Below, one piece after another: positions 43,863 through 52,160 of a stretch of DNA of 64,000 bases. The stretch is from Hymenobacter setariae (GTDB lineage: Bacteria > Bacteroidota > Bacteroidia > Cytophagales > Hymenobacteraceae): NCBI RefSeq assembly GCF_007713685.1, contig NZ_VMRJ01000005.1, forward strand, positions 434,001 through 498,000, written 5' to 3'. Both the position numbers and the translations under genes were made by a program. The notes below the pieces were generated by a model. That model did no database searches, was not told the origin of the DNA, and worked only from the letters and a program-made list of their open reading frames with translations. Within the stretch, counting starts at the first letter, position 1. The number at the start of each line of letters is the position of its first letter.

Positions 43863-44779
43863 GCACGCCGGCCCGGCCCTACGCCTGGTATTTCTATCCC
43901 CTCAATTGGTTGCTGCTGGCGCTGGCGCACCTGCCCCTAGATGTGCTATATGTATTGGCAAGGGCTATATACCTGCTGCTGGCCTACGTGGTGCGCTACC
44001 GCTGGCGGGTGGTACTCGACAACCTGCGCCACGCTTTCCCAGAGAAAACAGAGGTGGACATTCGGCAAATTGGCCGGCAGTTCTACTGGCATTTTGCACA
44101 GGTGCTGGTCGAGATTTTAAAGCTCGCTGCTATCTCGCCCGCCGAGCTACACCGCCGGGTGCGCTTCACCAACCCCGAGCTGATGACGGGCCCCTTCGCC
44201 CAAAACCGCTTTGTCCTCTCGCTAGGCTCGCACCTAGGCAACTGGGAATGGATACTCTCGGGCGCAGCACTAGAGTTCGGCGGCCGCTCGGGCGGTGTGT
44301 ATAAACCCTTGAATAATAAATTTTTCGAGCATTTTATGCGCCGCCTGCGCACGCGCCTAGGGGCCGATGCGGTGCCTATGCTCGGCACGCTACGCTACCT
44401 GGTGCAGCACCGCCAGCAGGGCCGCACGCTCAGCCTGCTCACCGACCAGGCTGCTGGCCCTGAGGACCGCCCTTACTGGACTGACTTTATGCACCGCGAG
44501 GCGGGTTTTTACACCAGCGCCGAGCGCTTGGCGCAGCAGTTCAACTGCGCCGTGCTCTACGTGGGTATCCGGCGGGCGAAACGCGGCTACTACGATATAA
44601 CCTTTACAAAATTGCCTGATGGCCAGGCGGCGGCTGCCGCCAGTGCTTCAGATGAAGCCCAGCGCTACCCTATTACGGAGGCCTTTGTGCGGTGTCTAGA
44701 GGCCGACATCCGCACCACGCCCGAGCAGTACCTCTGGACGCACCGCCGCTGGAAGCATAGGCGCCCCACAAATGAATAA
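43859..44779 (+). CDS. LpxL/HtrB-like lipid A acyltransferase
   Basis: 306 residues. An N-terminal membrane anchor (LNWLLLALAHLPLDVLYVLA) is followed by the acyltransferase domain with the H-x4-E catalytic motif in SLGSHLGNWEWIL, RSGGVYKPLNNKFFEHFMRR and LTDQAAGPEDRPYWTDFM. Family members transfer a secondary acyl chain to lipid A or a related lipid at the inner membrane, using acyl-ACP. It is coupled to the upstream exported protein by an ATGA overlap. The stop codon lies inside the stem of a strong hairpin. Confidence 0.88.
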   Translation: MSTPARPYAWYFYPLNWLLLALAHLPLDVLYVLARAIYLLLAYVVRYRWRVVLDNLRHAFPEKTEVDIRQIGRQFYWHFAQVLVEILKLAAISPAELHRRVRFTNPELMTGPFAQNRFVLSLGSHLGNWEWILSGAALEFGGRSGGVYKPLNNKFFEHFMRRLRTRLGADAVPMLGTLRYLVQHRQQGRTLSLLTDQAAGPEDRPYWTDFMHREAGFYTSAERLAQQFNCAVLYVGIRRAKRGYYDITFTKLPDGQAAAAASASDEAQRYPITEAFVRCLEADIRTTPEQYLWTHRRWKHRRPTNE

Positions 44780-44833
44780 GCGAAGGGCGACTAAGTAACG
44801 GTTATTAGCCGTCACTTAGTCGCCCTTCGCTTA
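44777..44833. terminator. Long bidirectional hairpin overlapping a stop codon
   Basis: A stem of about 25 base pairs (taagcgaagggcgactaagt and complement) around a six-base loop. The TAA stop of the acyltransferase forms its first bases. It lies between convergent genes, so it probably terminates both. Confidence 0.8.
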
Positions 44834-44860
44834 GGTACTTAGCTTATGAGGCGTAGGCCC

Positions 44861-45493
44861 TTACAGGTACTGCTCAATATCACCTAGGCCTTGGCGCACA
44901 AGGTCAAAGTCATCATTGGTACAATCGACGATGGTACTCGGGATATTACCGCCGAAGCCGCCGTCGATAACTAGGTCAACGAGCGAGCGGTATTTTTCAA
45001 AAATCAGGTCGGGGTCGGTCACGTACTCTTCCAGCGTCTCTTCGCTCTCGCGTACCGAGGTGCTCACGATGGGTGTCCCAAACTCCTTGACAATCTGGCG
45101 GACAATCTGGTTGTCGGGTACCCGGATGCCGACTGTCTTGCGCTTCACGCCGCCGTAGCGGGGGGCGTTGGGGCTAGCTTCAAAGATGAAGGTGAAAGGA
45201 CCAGGAAGCGCCTTCTTGAGTACTTTGAAGGTGGGCGTAGTGATACCGTGGGCATAGTCGCTGATGTGCGACAAGTCGTGGCAGATAAAGCTTAGGTCGG
45301 CTTTCTCGGGTTTGATGCCTTTAATGCGGCAAAGTTTTTCGACTGCTTTGGTATTATTAATGTCGCAGCCTATGCCATAAACCGTATCGGTCGGATAAAT
45401 AATAAGCCCGCCTTTGCGCAGCACTTCTACTACTTGCAGAATGCGGTTTTGGGGTGGGTTTTCGGGGTGAATGCGAAGCAGGGTAGCAGCCAT
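44861..45493 (-). CDS. L-threonylcarbamoyladenylate synthase (TsaC/Sua5 family)
   Basis: 210 residues from the ATG at 45493 (MAATLLRIHPENPPQNRI). The double-stranded-RNA-binding YrdC fold is seen in GGLIIYPTDTVYGIGCDINN, RIKGIKPEKADLSFICHDL, LPGPFTFIFEA and VGIRVPDN. The enzyme makes threonylcarbamoyl-AMP from threonine, bicarbonate and ATP, the first step of t6A modification at tRNA position 37. Length corresponds to the short YrdC/YciO form without the Sua5 C-terminal domain. The frame is open to 45556, but the extra residues do not fit the family. Confidence 0.88.
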   Translation of the reverse strand: MAATLLRIHPENPPQNRILQVVEVLRKGGLIIYPTDTVYGIGCDINNTKAVEKLCRIKGIKPEKADLSFICHDLSHISDYAHGITTPTFKVLKKALPGPFTFIFEASPNAPRYGGVKRKTVGIRVPDNQIVRQIVKEFGTPIVSTSVRESEETLEEYVTDPDLIFEKYRSLVDLVIDGGFGGNIPSTIVDCTNDDFDLVRQGLGDIEQYL

Positions 45494-45637
45494 ATCGGGG
45501 GGGAAGGAAACAAAAAAACGGGCCGGAAGCCAGGTACGACTCCTTACGGCAAGCAAGGTACTACGGATTTTTAAAGCGAAAAATTGCCCCTAGGTGACGC
45601 GAAAGCTGTAATCGAGGCCAAAGATTGGCGCGGTGCG

Positions 45638-45645
45638 TAATTTTG
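45638..45645 (+). promoter_or_regulatory. -7 promoter element for mltG
   Basis: TAATTTTG, an exact TAnnTTTG match, 22 bases upstream of the chosen mltG ATG at 45667. The expected start site is about 45651. No clear -33 element. Confidence 0.45.
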
Positions 45646-45666
45646 AAGCTCACTTTCTGCGTTTTC

Positions 45667-46770
45667 ATGCTTCCTCCTGCCAAAAAGTCCGGCGTCGAAT
45701 ACCGGGCGGATGCCATTCGCCGGCGCAACCGGTTCGCCACCGTCAGCGTGATAATCGGGCTGATTCTGGTATGCTTCTCTTATTACTTTTTTCAGATATT
45801 CTACACTACCAACGTTGACACGCAGGAGCAGCGAGCCTACGTGTACATCCGCCGAGGCGACGACTGGCAAAAAGCCCTGCGGGCCGTTGAGAACGTGAAG
45901 GTGGCCAATACTAGTGTCATCATCGACCAGCTCTCGCTGCACTTTGTAGGTAAGCTTATGGGCTACAACAAGCCCGGCGCTGTGAAACCTGGCCGCTACG
46001 AGCTGAAAAGCGGTATGACCAACCGGCAAGTAATTAACTTGCTGAAGTCGGGCCGTCAGTCGCCGCTCATGCTCACGTTTACCAACGTGCGCCTGCGCCG
46101 CGAGCTAGCGGCCAAGCTATCAAAGCAAATTGACGCCAGCCCTAAGGAGATAGATTCGTTGCTGAGTAGCTCTAGCTATACACGCAGCCTAGGGTTCGAT
46201 ACCACCACGGTGCTCTCGATGTTCATCCCGAACACTTATCAGCTCTACTGGAATACCTCGGCCGAGAACCTCATGCAGCGCATGAAGAAGGAGTACGAGA
46301 AGTTCTGGACGCCCGAGCGCGATGCGGCCCGCGAGAAGCTAGGCCTTACCCGCGTGCAGGTGAGCACCCTAGCCAGCATCGTGGAAGCCGAGCAGCAGCA
46401 GCACGCCGACGAGCGCCCCCGCATCGCAGCGGTTTACCTCAACAGACTCAAGCGCGGCATGAAGCTGCAAGCTGACCCCACCGTAGTCTTCGCCAACGGC
46501 GACTTTGGTATCAAGCGCGTACTCAACGTGCATCTGCAAAAAGACTCGCCCTACAACACGTACCGCGTGGCGGGTCTGCCGCCCGGCCCCATCGACCTGC
46601 CCAGCATCAGCAGCATCGACGCTGTGCTGCACCCCGAGGATAACAACTACTTGTACTTCTGCGCCAAGGAGGACTTCTCGGGCTATCACGCCTTCGCCAC
46701 CACCAAAGAAGAACACCTAGTAAACGCGCGGCGCTACCAGGCGGCCCTCACGCGGGCTGGCATTCAGTAA
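45667..46770 (+). CDS. mltG: Endolytic transglycosylase MltG
   Basis: 367 residues from the ATG at 45667 (MLPPAKKSGVEYR). One transmembrane helix (FATVSVIIGLILVCFSYYFF) anchors a periplasmic YceG domain. A LysM-like start (YVYIRRGDDWQKALRAVENV) is followed by LASIVEAEQQQHADERPRIA with the catalytic Glu, and by the AGLPPGPIDLPSISSIDAVL hallmark. MltG cuts nascent glycan strands at the inner membrane and limits their length. An upstream in-frame ATG at 45625 lies before the -7 element and is rejected. Confidence 0.92.
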   Translation: MLPPAKKSGVEYRADAIRRRNRFATVSVIIGLILVCFSYYFFQIFYTTNVDTQEQRAYVYIRRGDDWQKALRAVENVKVANTSVIIDQLSLHFVGKLMGYNKPGAVKPGRYELKSGMTNRQVINLLKSGRQSPLMLTFTNVRLRRELAAKLSKQIDASPKEIDSLLSSSSYTRSLGFDTTTVLSMFIPNTYQLYWNTSAENLMQRMKKEYEKFWTPERDAAREKLGLTRVQVSTLASIVEAEQQQHADERPRIAAVYLNRLKRGMKLQADPTVVFANGDFGIKRVLNVHLQKDSPYNTYRVAGLPPGPIDLPSISSIDAVLHPEDNNYLYFCAKEDFSGYHAFATTKEEHLVNARRYQAALTRAGIQ

Positions 46771-46783
46771 ACACACATAAGCT

Positions 46784-46876
46784 CCCCATAGCTGTCATGC
46801 TGATGAAGGAAGCATCTTATCATATAATGCTCTAACTTGATAAGATGCTTCCTTCGTCAGCATAACAGCTATGGGG
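46784..46876. repeat. GTCAT-type long hairpin 5
   Basis: Arms begin CCCCATAGCTGTCATGCTGA and end with the near-complement CAGCTATGGGG; the right arm carries one change in the GTCAT core (CATAACAG). It lies between convergent mltG and the ERF-like gene. Confidence 0.8.
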
Positions 46877-46890
46877 CAGGTAGCAGGTAA

Positions 46891-46934
46891 ACATAAAAAA
46901 GGCCCGTCGCAATTGCGACGGGCCTTTTTTATGT
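46891..46934. terminator. Palindromic bidirectional terminator
   Basis: A perfect 44-base palindrome (acataaaaaaggcccgtcgc, then aatt at the centre). The T-runs on both strands suit intrinsic termination of the minus-strand gene ending at 46949 and back-up for mltG. Confidence 0.88.
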
Positions 46935-46948
46935 TTCTAAAAGCTGAC

Positions 46949-47791
46949 CTAGGCAGCTACAGCCGAGGTGCCTTCGCGGTCCTCAATAGCTTTGCGCAGC
47001 TTGGCGATAGCTTGAGTAGCACGCTCCTCATCGAGGCGGTTGATGTTCAGCAACATCTTCGTCTTCTCCTGACGCGTGATGAGCGGATGATTTAGCAGGC
47101 GGATAATCTCTTCTTTCTGCGAAGCCGTAGCGTACTGCACGGGGGCAGCAGCTTCAGCGGCAGGAACCTCAGCCGGGGTAGGGGGTGTGTTGGTCACAGC
47201 GCGCATCACGGGGGCGGGCTCAGCTACTACTGCTGCGGGGGCAGTGGCAGGCGTGGGCACGTTGCCGGTGTACTCCATTTCTTCAGCAGGCGTAGGCTCG
47301 TAGCCAGCAGCGCGGATAATCCAAGCTAGGATGTTGCGATATGCTTTGCCGATAGCGCGGGTCTGCGCCATGCTAGCGATAGCAAACTCTTGGTAAAACT
47401 TCTTACCGCTCTCCTTATTGGAGCAAATAGCGAAGCCAGCGCCTACGGTGTGCTGCGAGCGCATGTCAAACAGCGTCACCTTGGCTTGATATTTCAGTTC
47501 TTGGTCGGTGCTCACGTTGATGACGTGCTCCACGATGGGCACAATGCCCAAGCGCGAGCCAGCGTACTGCCAGCCTTCGACGTTCACAAACTCTTTGCCT
47601 TGCACCTGGGTGCTGAGCTTATTCTCTTTGATGAACTTGGCGAGGTCCTTTGCGAGGTCCAACGTCTCGTCCGATTTAGCAATATCATAGCTTTCCACCC
47701 GCGCCGCCTTTTTGGTAGCCGTGGTGTCTTTCGGGGTTTTGGGAGCCTCGTTCATAACGGTAGTTTCGGTGGTTGCAGGTTGCTTGCTCAT
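46949..47791 (-). CDS. ERF/RecT-like single-strand annealing protein (tentative)
   Basis: 280 residues. The N-terminal ~30 are disordered. The core has VNVEGWQYAGSRLGIVPIVE and EFAIASMAQTRAIGKAYRN, followed by an Ala/Pro/Val-rich linker and a C-terminal helical domain (TASQKEEIIRLLNHPLITRQ). The 'A-x-T-R-A-I-G-K/R-A' pattern with an upstream 'Y-x-G' segment recalls phage and plasmid annealing proteins of the ERF/RecT kind, but I am not certain. It has an A/T-rich promoter region and a 126-base leader. There are no phage neighbours, so it may be a domesticated gene. Confidence 0.5.
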   Translation of the reverse strand: MSKQPATTETTVMNEAPKTPKDTTATKKAARVESYDIAKSDETLDLAKDLAKFIKENKLSTQVQGKEFVNVEGWQYAGSRLGIVPIVEHVINVSTDQELKYQAKVTLFDMRSQHTVGAGFAICSNKESGKKFYQEFAIASMAQTRAIGKAYRNILAWIIRAAGYEPTPAEEMEYTGNVPTPATAPAAVVAEPAPVMRAVTNTPPTPAEVPAAEAAAPVQYATASQKEEIIRLLNHPLITRQEKTKMLLNINRLDEERATQAIAKLRKAIEDREGTSAVAA

Positions 47792-47922
47792 ATACGACTA
47801 CTTAACCCTTTGGGTCTGGAAAAGGTGCCGAGAATGGCCTCGTTTTTTAGTAAAATTTATTGTTATTAATCAGCATGTTACGGGAGTGTGAAAAATAAAT
47901 TTTGCTTCTCCTGTTAGCTATA

Positions 47923-47954
47923 CAAATATATGCTAAAAAATTTGGTATTTACAA
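47923..47954 (-). promoter_or_regulatory. Bacteroidota-type promoter for the ERF-like gene
   Basis: On the minus strand: -33 TTGT (47951-47954), about 20-base spacer, -7 TATATTTG (47923-47930). The start site would be near 47917, leaving a leader of about 126 bases. The 337-base gap 47792-48128 holds this promoter and the SDR terminator. Confidence 0.55.
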
Positions 47955-48040
47955 CTGACCTGACGCTAATTTTAGATATTGCTCGGCTGGGCTGAATGTG
48001 GGCTACTTACTATCTTCTTGCCTTAGGACCACATACCTGA

Positions 48041-48090
48041 CTAAAAAAGGACGAGCCTTCGGCGCATTGCCGAAGGCTCGTCCTAAAAAA
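48041..48090 (-). terminator. Intrinsic terminator of the SDR gene
   Basis: A 16-base-pair stem (aggacgagccttcggc and complement) with a five-base loop. It is flanked by A/T runs on both sides, so it can work in either direction. Confidence 0.85.
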
Positions 48091-48128
48091 CCACAAGTGG
48101 CTCGCTGCTAAGGCGGTTTGCTACTTTC

Positions 48129-48932
48129 TTATGCGCCAGCAATCATTTGGTGAATGCCCTTCCTGAAAGCTTCATCACCTACAGCTAGGCGCTGGGCATA
48201 CAGGGCTTTCGCATCCTCCCCGCATACGTAGCGCAGGGTATCGGTGCCATCGGTGGCGGCCCCATACACGACTTCCGCAATTTGTTCAGAAGTAGAAACC
48301 GGACTTGCGGGATTGTTAATTGCCGCAAAGAATTTGCCCGCCAATGCCTCGTACTCCGGGTGCGTAGTGATGACCGATTTTTCGCCTATTTCGGTAGCAA
48401 CTAAGCCCGGCTCGATGTTTTTGATGCTAATTCCAAATTGGCTCAGCTCAAACGACAAACTTTCGCTCCAGCCCTCGATCGCCCACTTACTGGCATCATA
48501 CATCGAGCTCACTGGAAAAGCCATCAATCCGGCCGAGGAGCTAGTTGTAATAAACAGACCCGCCCTGCGAGCCCGGAAAGCCGGAATAAAGGCTTGGGTA
48601 ACCCGCACCACGCCCAGAAAATTGGTTTCCATCTGGTGCACTAGTTGCTCATCAGTGGTAGCTTCCAAAGCTCCTAGCAGAGTGTAGCCAGCGTTGTTGA
48701 AAACCACATCAACCGGCCCTAGAGCTAACGCTTTTTGCGTCGCATCCTTAATCTGCTCTACGTTGGTTACATCCAAAGGCAGCAGCGTGACGTTGGCCAG
48801 CTGCTTGAGTTCGGTTTCGTTTTCGGGCTTGCGCATGGTGGCAATTACTTGCCAGCCTTTGGCTGCGAATAGCTTAGCCGTTGCCTTGCCGATGCCCGAT
48901 GAGGCACCGGTAATAAAGATGGTCTTGTTCAT
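48129..48932 (-). CDS. Short-chain dehydrogenase/reductase
   Basis: 267 residues. Cofactor motif ITGASSGIGKATA (TGxxxGxG), VFNNAGYTLLG (NNAG), then SSSAGLMAFPVSSMYDASKW with the catalytic Ser and YxxxK. Classical SDR with NAD(P)H preference that is not decidable by eye; the substrate is unknown. It is transcribed divergently from an HxlR-type regulator 83 bases away, a common arrangement for a regulator controlling its neighbour, perhaps in response to electrophiles. Confidence 0.92.
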   Translation of the reverse strand: MNKTIFITGASSGIGKATAKLFAAKGWQVIATMRKPENETELKQLANVTLLPLDVTNVEQIKDATQKALALGPVDVVFNNAGYTLLGALEATTDEQLVHQMETNFLGVVRVTQAFIPAFRARRAGLFITTSSSAGLMAFPVSSMYDASKWAIEGWSESLSFELSQFGISIKNIEPGLVATEIGEKSVITTHPEYEALAGKFFAAINNPASPVSTSEQIAEVVYGAATDGTDTLRYVCGEDAKALYAQRLAVGDEAFRKGIHQMIAGA

Positions 48933-48976
48933 TTTGCCGTTGTTGAGTATGAGGCAAAATTCTTGGGTAGCTACTT

Positions 48977-48984
48977 TACATTTG
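48977..48984 (+). promoter_or_regulatory. -7 promoter element for the HxlR gene
   Basis: TACATTTG (TAnnTTTG) 32 bases upstream of the HxlR ATG, within the 83-base divergent region. A shared operator for the regulator probably overlaps it. Confidence 0.45.
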
Positions 48985-49015
48985 CTATTCGTTACCCTTA
49001 GGAAAGTGACTATTT

Positions 49016-49426
49016 ATGGCGGCTGTTGAAACGATATCACTGGCGACCTGTGAACAAGACCCAGCACTTTACAACGAGCGAATGCGGGCCATGAAAGACG
49101 CCATCGAGCTGCTGAGCGGCAAATGGAAGTTTTGCATCCTGCTCAACTTGTACAACTATGGCACTATGCGGTTCAAAGACTTACAGGAAACCTCGACGGG
49201 CATTACGCCCAAGGTGCTATCTAAGGAATTGCAGGAGCTAGAAGAGAATCTGCTGATTACCCGCACGGTAAATAACACGAAGCCCGTGACGGTGTCATAT
49301 GCCCTGACCCCGCACGCCATCGAAACCCAGCCTGTCATCAACGCCCTGGTGGAGTTCGGCCTAAAGCACCGTACCAAGATTAAAGGCAACTACTTGGCGC
49401 AGCCCCCTGTCGGTACGCCCGCCTAG
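49016..49426 (+). CDS. HxlR-family winged-helix regulator
   Basis: 136 residues. AIELLSGKWKFCILLNLYNY, MRFKDLQETSTGITPKVLSK (recognition helix region) and PVTVSYALTPHA (wing and terminal strand) are diagnostic. It has a cysteine near the N-terminus (ATCEQDP) at the position where thiol-sensing members such as YodB/HypR carry their reactive Cys, plus another in KFCILL. It probably represses its own gene and the divergent SDR. The inducer is unknown. Confidence 0.9.
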   Translation: MAAVETISLATCEQDPALYNERMRAMKDAIELLSGKWKFCILLNLYNYGTMRFKDLQETSTGITPKVLSKELQELEENLLITRTVNNTKPVTVSYALTPHAIETQPVINALVEFGLKHRTKIKGNYLAQPPVGTPA

Positions 49427-49443
49427 GTCGCCCAAGCGGGCTG

Positions 49444-50121
49444 CTACGCAATGCGGTTAGCCCGCGCCTCTTCCAGAATGTGGCCGTCGCGCATGATAAT
49501 AGTGCGGTCAGCCATCTGAGCCAGTGTATCGTTGTGGGTTACAATCACGAACGTCTGGCCAAACTCCTTGCGTAGCCAGAAGAATAGCTCGTGCAGCTCT
49601 TGAGCGTTGCGCGAGTCGAGGTTGCCGCTAGGCTCGTCGGCAAAGATGATTTCGGGCGAGTTGATGAGTGCGCGGGCCACCGACACACGTTGCTGCTCGC
49701 CGCCACTCATCTCGCTGGGCTTGTGGTCTACGCGGTGGTCGAGGTTGAGCAAACCTAGGAGTTCCCGGGCGCGCACACGCACTTCCTTCTCCGAGCGGTC
49801 GGCTAGGAAGGCGGGCAAGCACACGTTTTCGAGGGCCGTAAACTCAGGCAGCAGATTATGAAACTGGAACACAAACCCGATGTGCCGATTGCGAAACTTG
49901 GCCAGCGCATTGCGCCCTAGGCTGCTCACCGACTCGCCATCGAACATGACCTCGCCCGAGTCGGGGTTGTCGAGCGTGCCCATGATTTGCAGGAGCGTGC
50001 TTTTGCCCGCGCCGCTCGAGCCCACGATGCTCACTATCTCCGACCGCTCGATGGTGAGGTCGATGCCTTTGAGCACTTCCAGCGAGTTGTAGCTTTTTCG
50101 AATATTGATAGCCTGGAGCAA
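49444..50121 (-). CDS. lolD: LolD-type ABC transporter ATPase
   Basis: 225 residues. Walker A GSSGAGKSTLL, signature SGGEQQRVSVARAL, Walker B IIFADEPSGNLDS and the switch VTHND. The MLQAINIRKSYNSLEVLKGI start and the GTLDNPDSGEV stretch match the LolD/MacB/FtsE subfamily, most like LolD, which powers lipoprotein release from the inner membrane. No LolC/E-type permease adjoins it, which is common in Bacteroidota. The subfamily call is less certain than the ABC call. Confidence 0.85.
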   Translation of the reverse strand: MLQAINIRKSYNSLEVLKGIDLTIERSEIVSIVGSSGAGKSTLLQIMGTLDNPDSGEVMFDGESVSSLGRNALAKFRNRHIGFVFQFHNLLPEFTALENVCLPAFLADRSEKEVRVRARELLGLLNLDHRVDHKPSEMSGGEQQRVSVARALINSPEIIFADEPSGNLDSRNAQELHELFFWLRKEFGQTFVIVTHNDTLAQMADRTIIMRDGHILEEARANRIA

Positions 50122-50194
50122 GGTAGGGATAGAAATTAAGCTTGAAACTAAGCAAAGCTACGCCGAAAGCAGACGGGGGTTAGCCCCCGGGCAC

Positions 50195-50202
50195 TACCTT
50201 CG
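50195..50202 (+). promoter_or_regulatory. -7-like element for sucC
   Basis: TACCTTCG differs from TAnnTTTG at one base and lies 32 bases before the sucC ATG. A small hairpin (gggggtta/gccccc) sits just upstream at about 50174-50190. Confidence 0.35.
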
Positions 50203-50234
50203 CGCCTAAGTTTAGTACCCCACCTCCCTCTCAG

Positions 50235-51428
50235 ATGAATATTCACGAGTATCAAGGCAAGGAAATCCTGAAGAAATACGGCGTGCGCGTCCAGGAAGGC
50301 ATCACTGCCGACACGGCCGAAGAAGCCGTAGAAGCCGCCAAAAAGCTCACCGAGCAAACCGGCACTAGCTGGTACGTTATCAAGGCCCAGATTCACGCGG
50401 GTGGCCGGGGCAAAGGCGGCGGGGTGAAGCTCGCCAAAAACCTGGAGCAGGTGAAAGACATTGCTGGCCAGATTATCGGCATGCAGCTCGTGACCAAGCA
50501 AACTGGCGCCGAAGGCCGCAAGGTGCATAAGGTGCTGGTAGCCCAAGACGTGTATTACCCCGGCGAAAGCCCCACGCAAGAATTCTACATGAGTGTGCTG
50601 CTCGACCGCACCTCGGGTAAAAACGTTATCATCTACACCACCGAGGGTGGTATGGACATCGAGGAAGTAGCTGAGGCACATCCTGACAAAATCCTGAAAG
50701 AGTTTGTGGACCCCGCCGTGGGTTTGCAAGGCTTCCAGGCCCGCAAAATCGCCTTCGGCCTAGGTCTGTCGGGCGAGGCGTTTAAGGAAATGGTGAAGTT
50801 CGTAACGGCCCTGTATAAGGCCTACGACGAAACCGACTCGGCCATGTTCGAGATTAACCCCGTGCTGAAAACGTCGGACAACAAAATCCTGGCCGTTGAC
50901 GCCAAGGTGACCCTGGACGACAACGCCCTGTACCGTCACAAGGACTTCGTAGCCCTGCGTGACCTCAACGAAGAAGACCCGCTGGAAGTAGAAGCTTCGG
51001 AGTCGAACCTGAACTATGTAAAGCTCGACGGCAACGTGGGCTGCATGGTAAACGGTGCCGGCCTAGCTATGGCTACCATGGACATCATCAAGCTTTCGGG
51101 CGGCGAGCCTGCCAACTTCCTCGACGTAGGGGGTGGAGCCAACGCCCAGACCGTAGAAGCTGGCTTCCGCATCATCCTGAAGGACCCGAATGTGAAGGCC
51201 ATCCTTATCAACATCTTCGGCGGCATCGTGCGTTGCGACCGCGTAGCCAATGGTGTAGTAGAGGCCTACAAGAAAATCGGTGATATCCGCGTGCCCATCA
51301 TCGTGCGCCTGCAAGGCACCAACGCTGAAGAAGGCGCCCGCATCATTGACGAGAGCGGCCTGCAAGTAAAATCGGCTACCCTGCTGAAAGACGCTGCCGA
51401 GCGCGTGAAAGAAGTACTGGCCGCCTAG
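50235..51428 (+). CDS. sucC: Succinyl-CoA ligase (ADP-forming) beta subunit
   Basis: 397 residues, full family length. MNIHEYQGKEILKKYGV is the standard start, with the ATP-grasp domain (IKAQIHAGGRGKGGGVKLA). LNYVKLDGNVGCMVNGAGLA, GGGANAQTVEAGFRI and INIFGGIVRCDRVANGVVEA form the CoA-ligase domain at the interface with SucD. It converts succinyl-CoA to succinate with ATP formation in the TCA cycle. sucD is not adjacent in this window. A clear terminator follows. Confidence 0.96.
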   Translation: MNIHEYQGKEILKKYGVRVQEGITADTAEEAVEAAKKLTEQTGTSWYVIKAQIHAGGRGKGGGVKLAKNLEQVKDIAGQIIGMQLVTKQTGAEGRKVHKVLVAQDVYYPGESPTQEFYMSVLLDRTSGKNVIIYTTEGGMDIEEVAEAHPDKILKEFVDPAVGLQGFQARKIAFGLGLSGEAFKEMVKFVTALYKAYDETDSAMFEINPVLKTSDNKILAVDAKVTLDDNALYRHKDFVALRDLNEEDPLEVEASESNLNYVKLDGNVGCMVNGAGLAMATMDIIKLSGGEPANFLDVGGGANAQTVEAGFRIILKDPNVKAILINIFGGIVRCDRVANGVVEAYKKIGDIRVPIIVRLQGTNAEEGARIIDESGLQVKSATLLKDAAERVKEVLAA

Positions 51429-51443
51429 GTTAACCTAGAAGCC

Positions 51444-51487
51444 AAAAAAGAAAGCCCGTCTGATGATTCAGGCGGGCTTTCTTTTTA
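51444..51487 (+). terminator. Intrinsic terminator of sucC
   Basis: Stem agaaagcccg/cgggctttct with an A-run before and a T-run after. The loop region is about 14 bases and can pair further. It lies 16 bases after the stop codon. Confidence 0.88.
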
Positions 51488-51524
51488 TCATTGCCTCACG
51501 TGTTAAAAGAGGCTTGTAAAGTAC

Positions 51525-52019
51525 CTAGGCCGATACAGCGTCGCCTTTTTCGGCTACGCCAGCATTTTCTTCGGGAGCTACCGGAATAGCCTCGCCCTGT
51601 ACTTTTAGCTCTACTTCCATGTTGCCACGGGTGCCAACTGAGTACGGGCAAATCTTATGGGCCTGGCGCACCATGTCAATGGTTTTTTCGCGGTCGAAAG
51701 CCTTCAGGTCCACGTCCAGAATGGCCGACAGGCCATAGCCTTCACCTTCTTGGAACAGCGATACCGAGCATTTTACTTCAGTCTGGGGGTCGAGCTTGTC
51801 GCCGGCGCGCTGCGCAATCACGAGCAGCGCCTGCTGGAAGCACGATGAGTAGCCAGCGGCAAATAACTCTTCGGGGTTAGTAGCGCCTTTTTTGCCACCT
51901 AGGCCTTCGGGCACCGACATATCAAGGTCGATGATACCCGTGGCCGAGCGCACGTGGCCGCTGCGGCCGCCAATGGCCGTAGCGTCGGCCGTGTAAAGTG
52001 TTTTCTTAGTAGATTCCAT
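51525..52019 (-). CDS. ohr: Ohr-type organic hydroperoxide reductase
   Basis: 164 residues of the OsmC/Ohr fold. The two redox cysteines are in FAAGYSSCFQQALLVIAQ and RQAHKICPYSVGTRGN. The ATAIGGRSGHVRSATGIIDL start is characteristic of Ohr rather than OsmC. It reduces organic and fatty-acid hydroperoxides using thiols or lipoylated proteins. The C-terminus has about 20 extra residues compared with typical Ohr. No OhrR regulator is nearby. Confidence 0.9.
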   Translation of the reverse strand: MESTKKTLYTADATAIGGRSGHVRSATGIIDLDMSVPEGLGGKKGATNPEELFAAGYSSCFQQALLVIAQRAGDKLDPQTEVKCSVSLFQEGEGYGLSAILDVDLKAFDREKTIDMVRQAHKICPYSVGTRGNMEVELKVQGEAIPVAPEENAGVAEKGDAVSA

Positions 52020-52116
52020 GAGGTAAAAGAAGAATACGGTGTATGCAGGGCTAAACTGACTTTTGACGTTCAGGGTTATCCCGTCGGCATGGTCTAACGA
52101 ATAAAATAAGCCCTGG

Positions 52117-52148
52117 TTTGGCGACCCCGGCTTTTCGTGCTACTTTTG
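52117..52148 (+). promoter_or_regulatory. Promoter of the tRNA-Arg gene
   Basis: -33 TTTG (52117-52120), 20-base spacer, -7 TACTTTTG (52141-52148), both exact to the Bacteroidota consensus. The -7 element ends 12 bases before the tRNA 5' end. This is the best-matched promoter in the window. Confidence 0.75.
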
Positions 52149-52160
52149 CAGTCCTAACCC

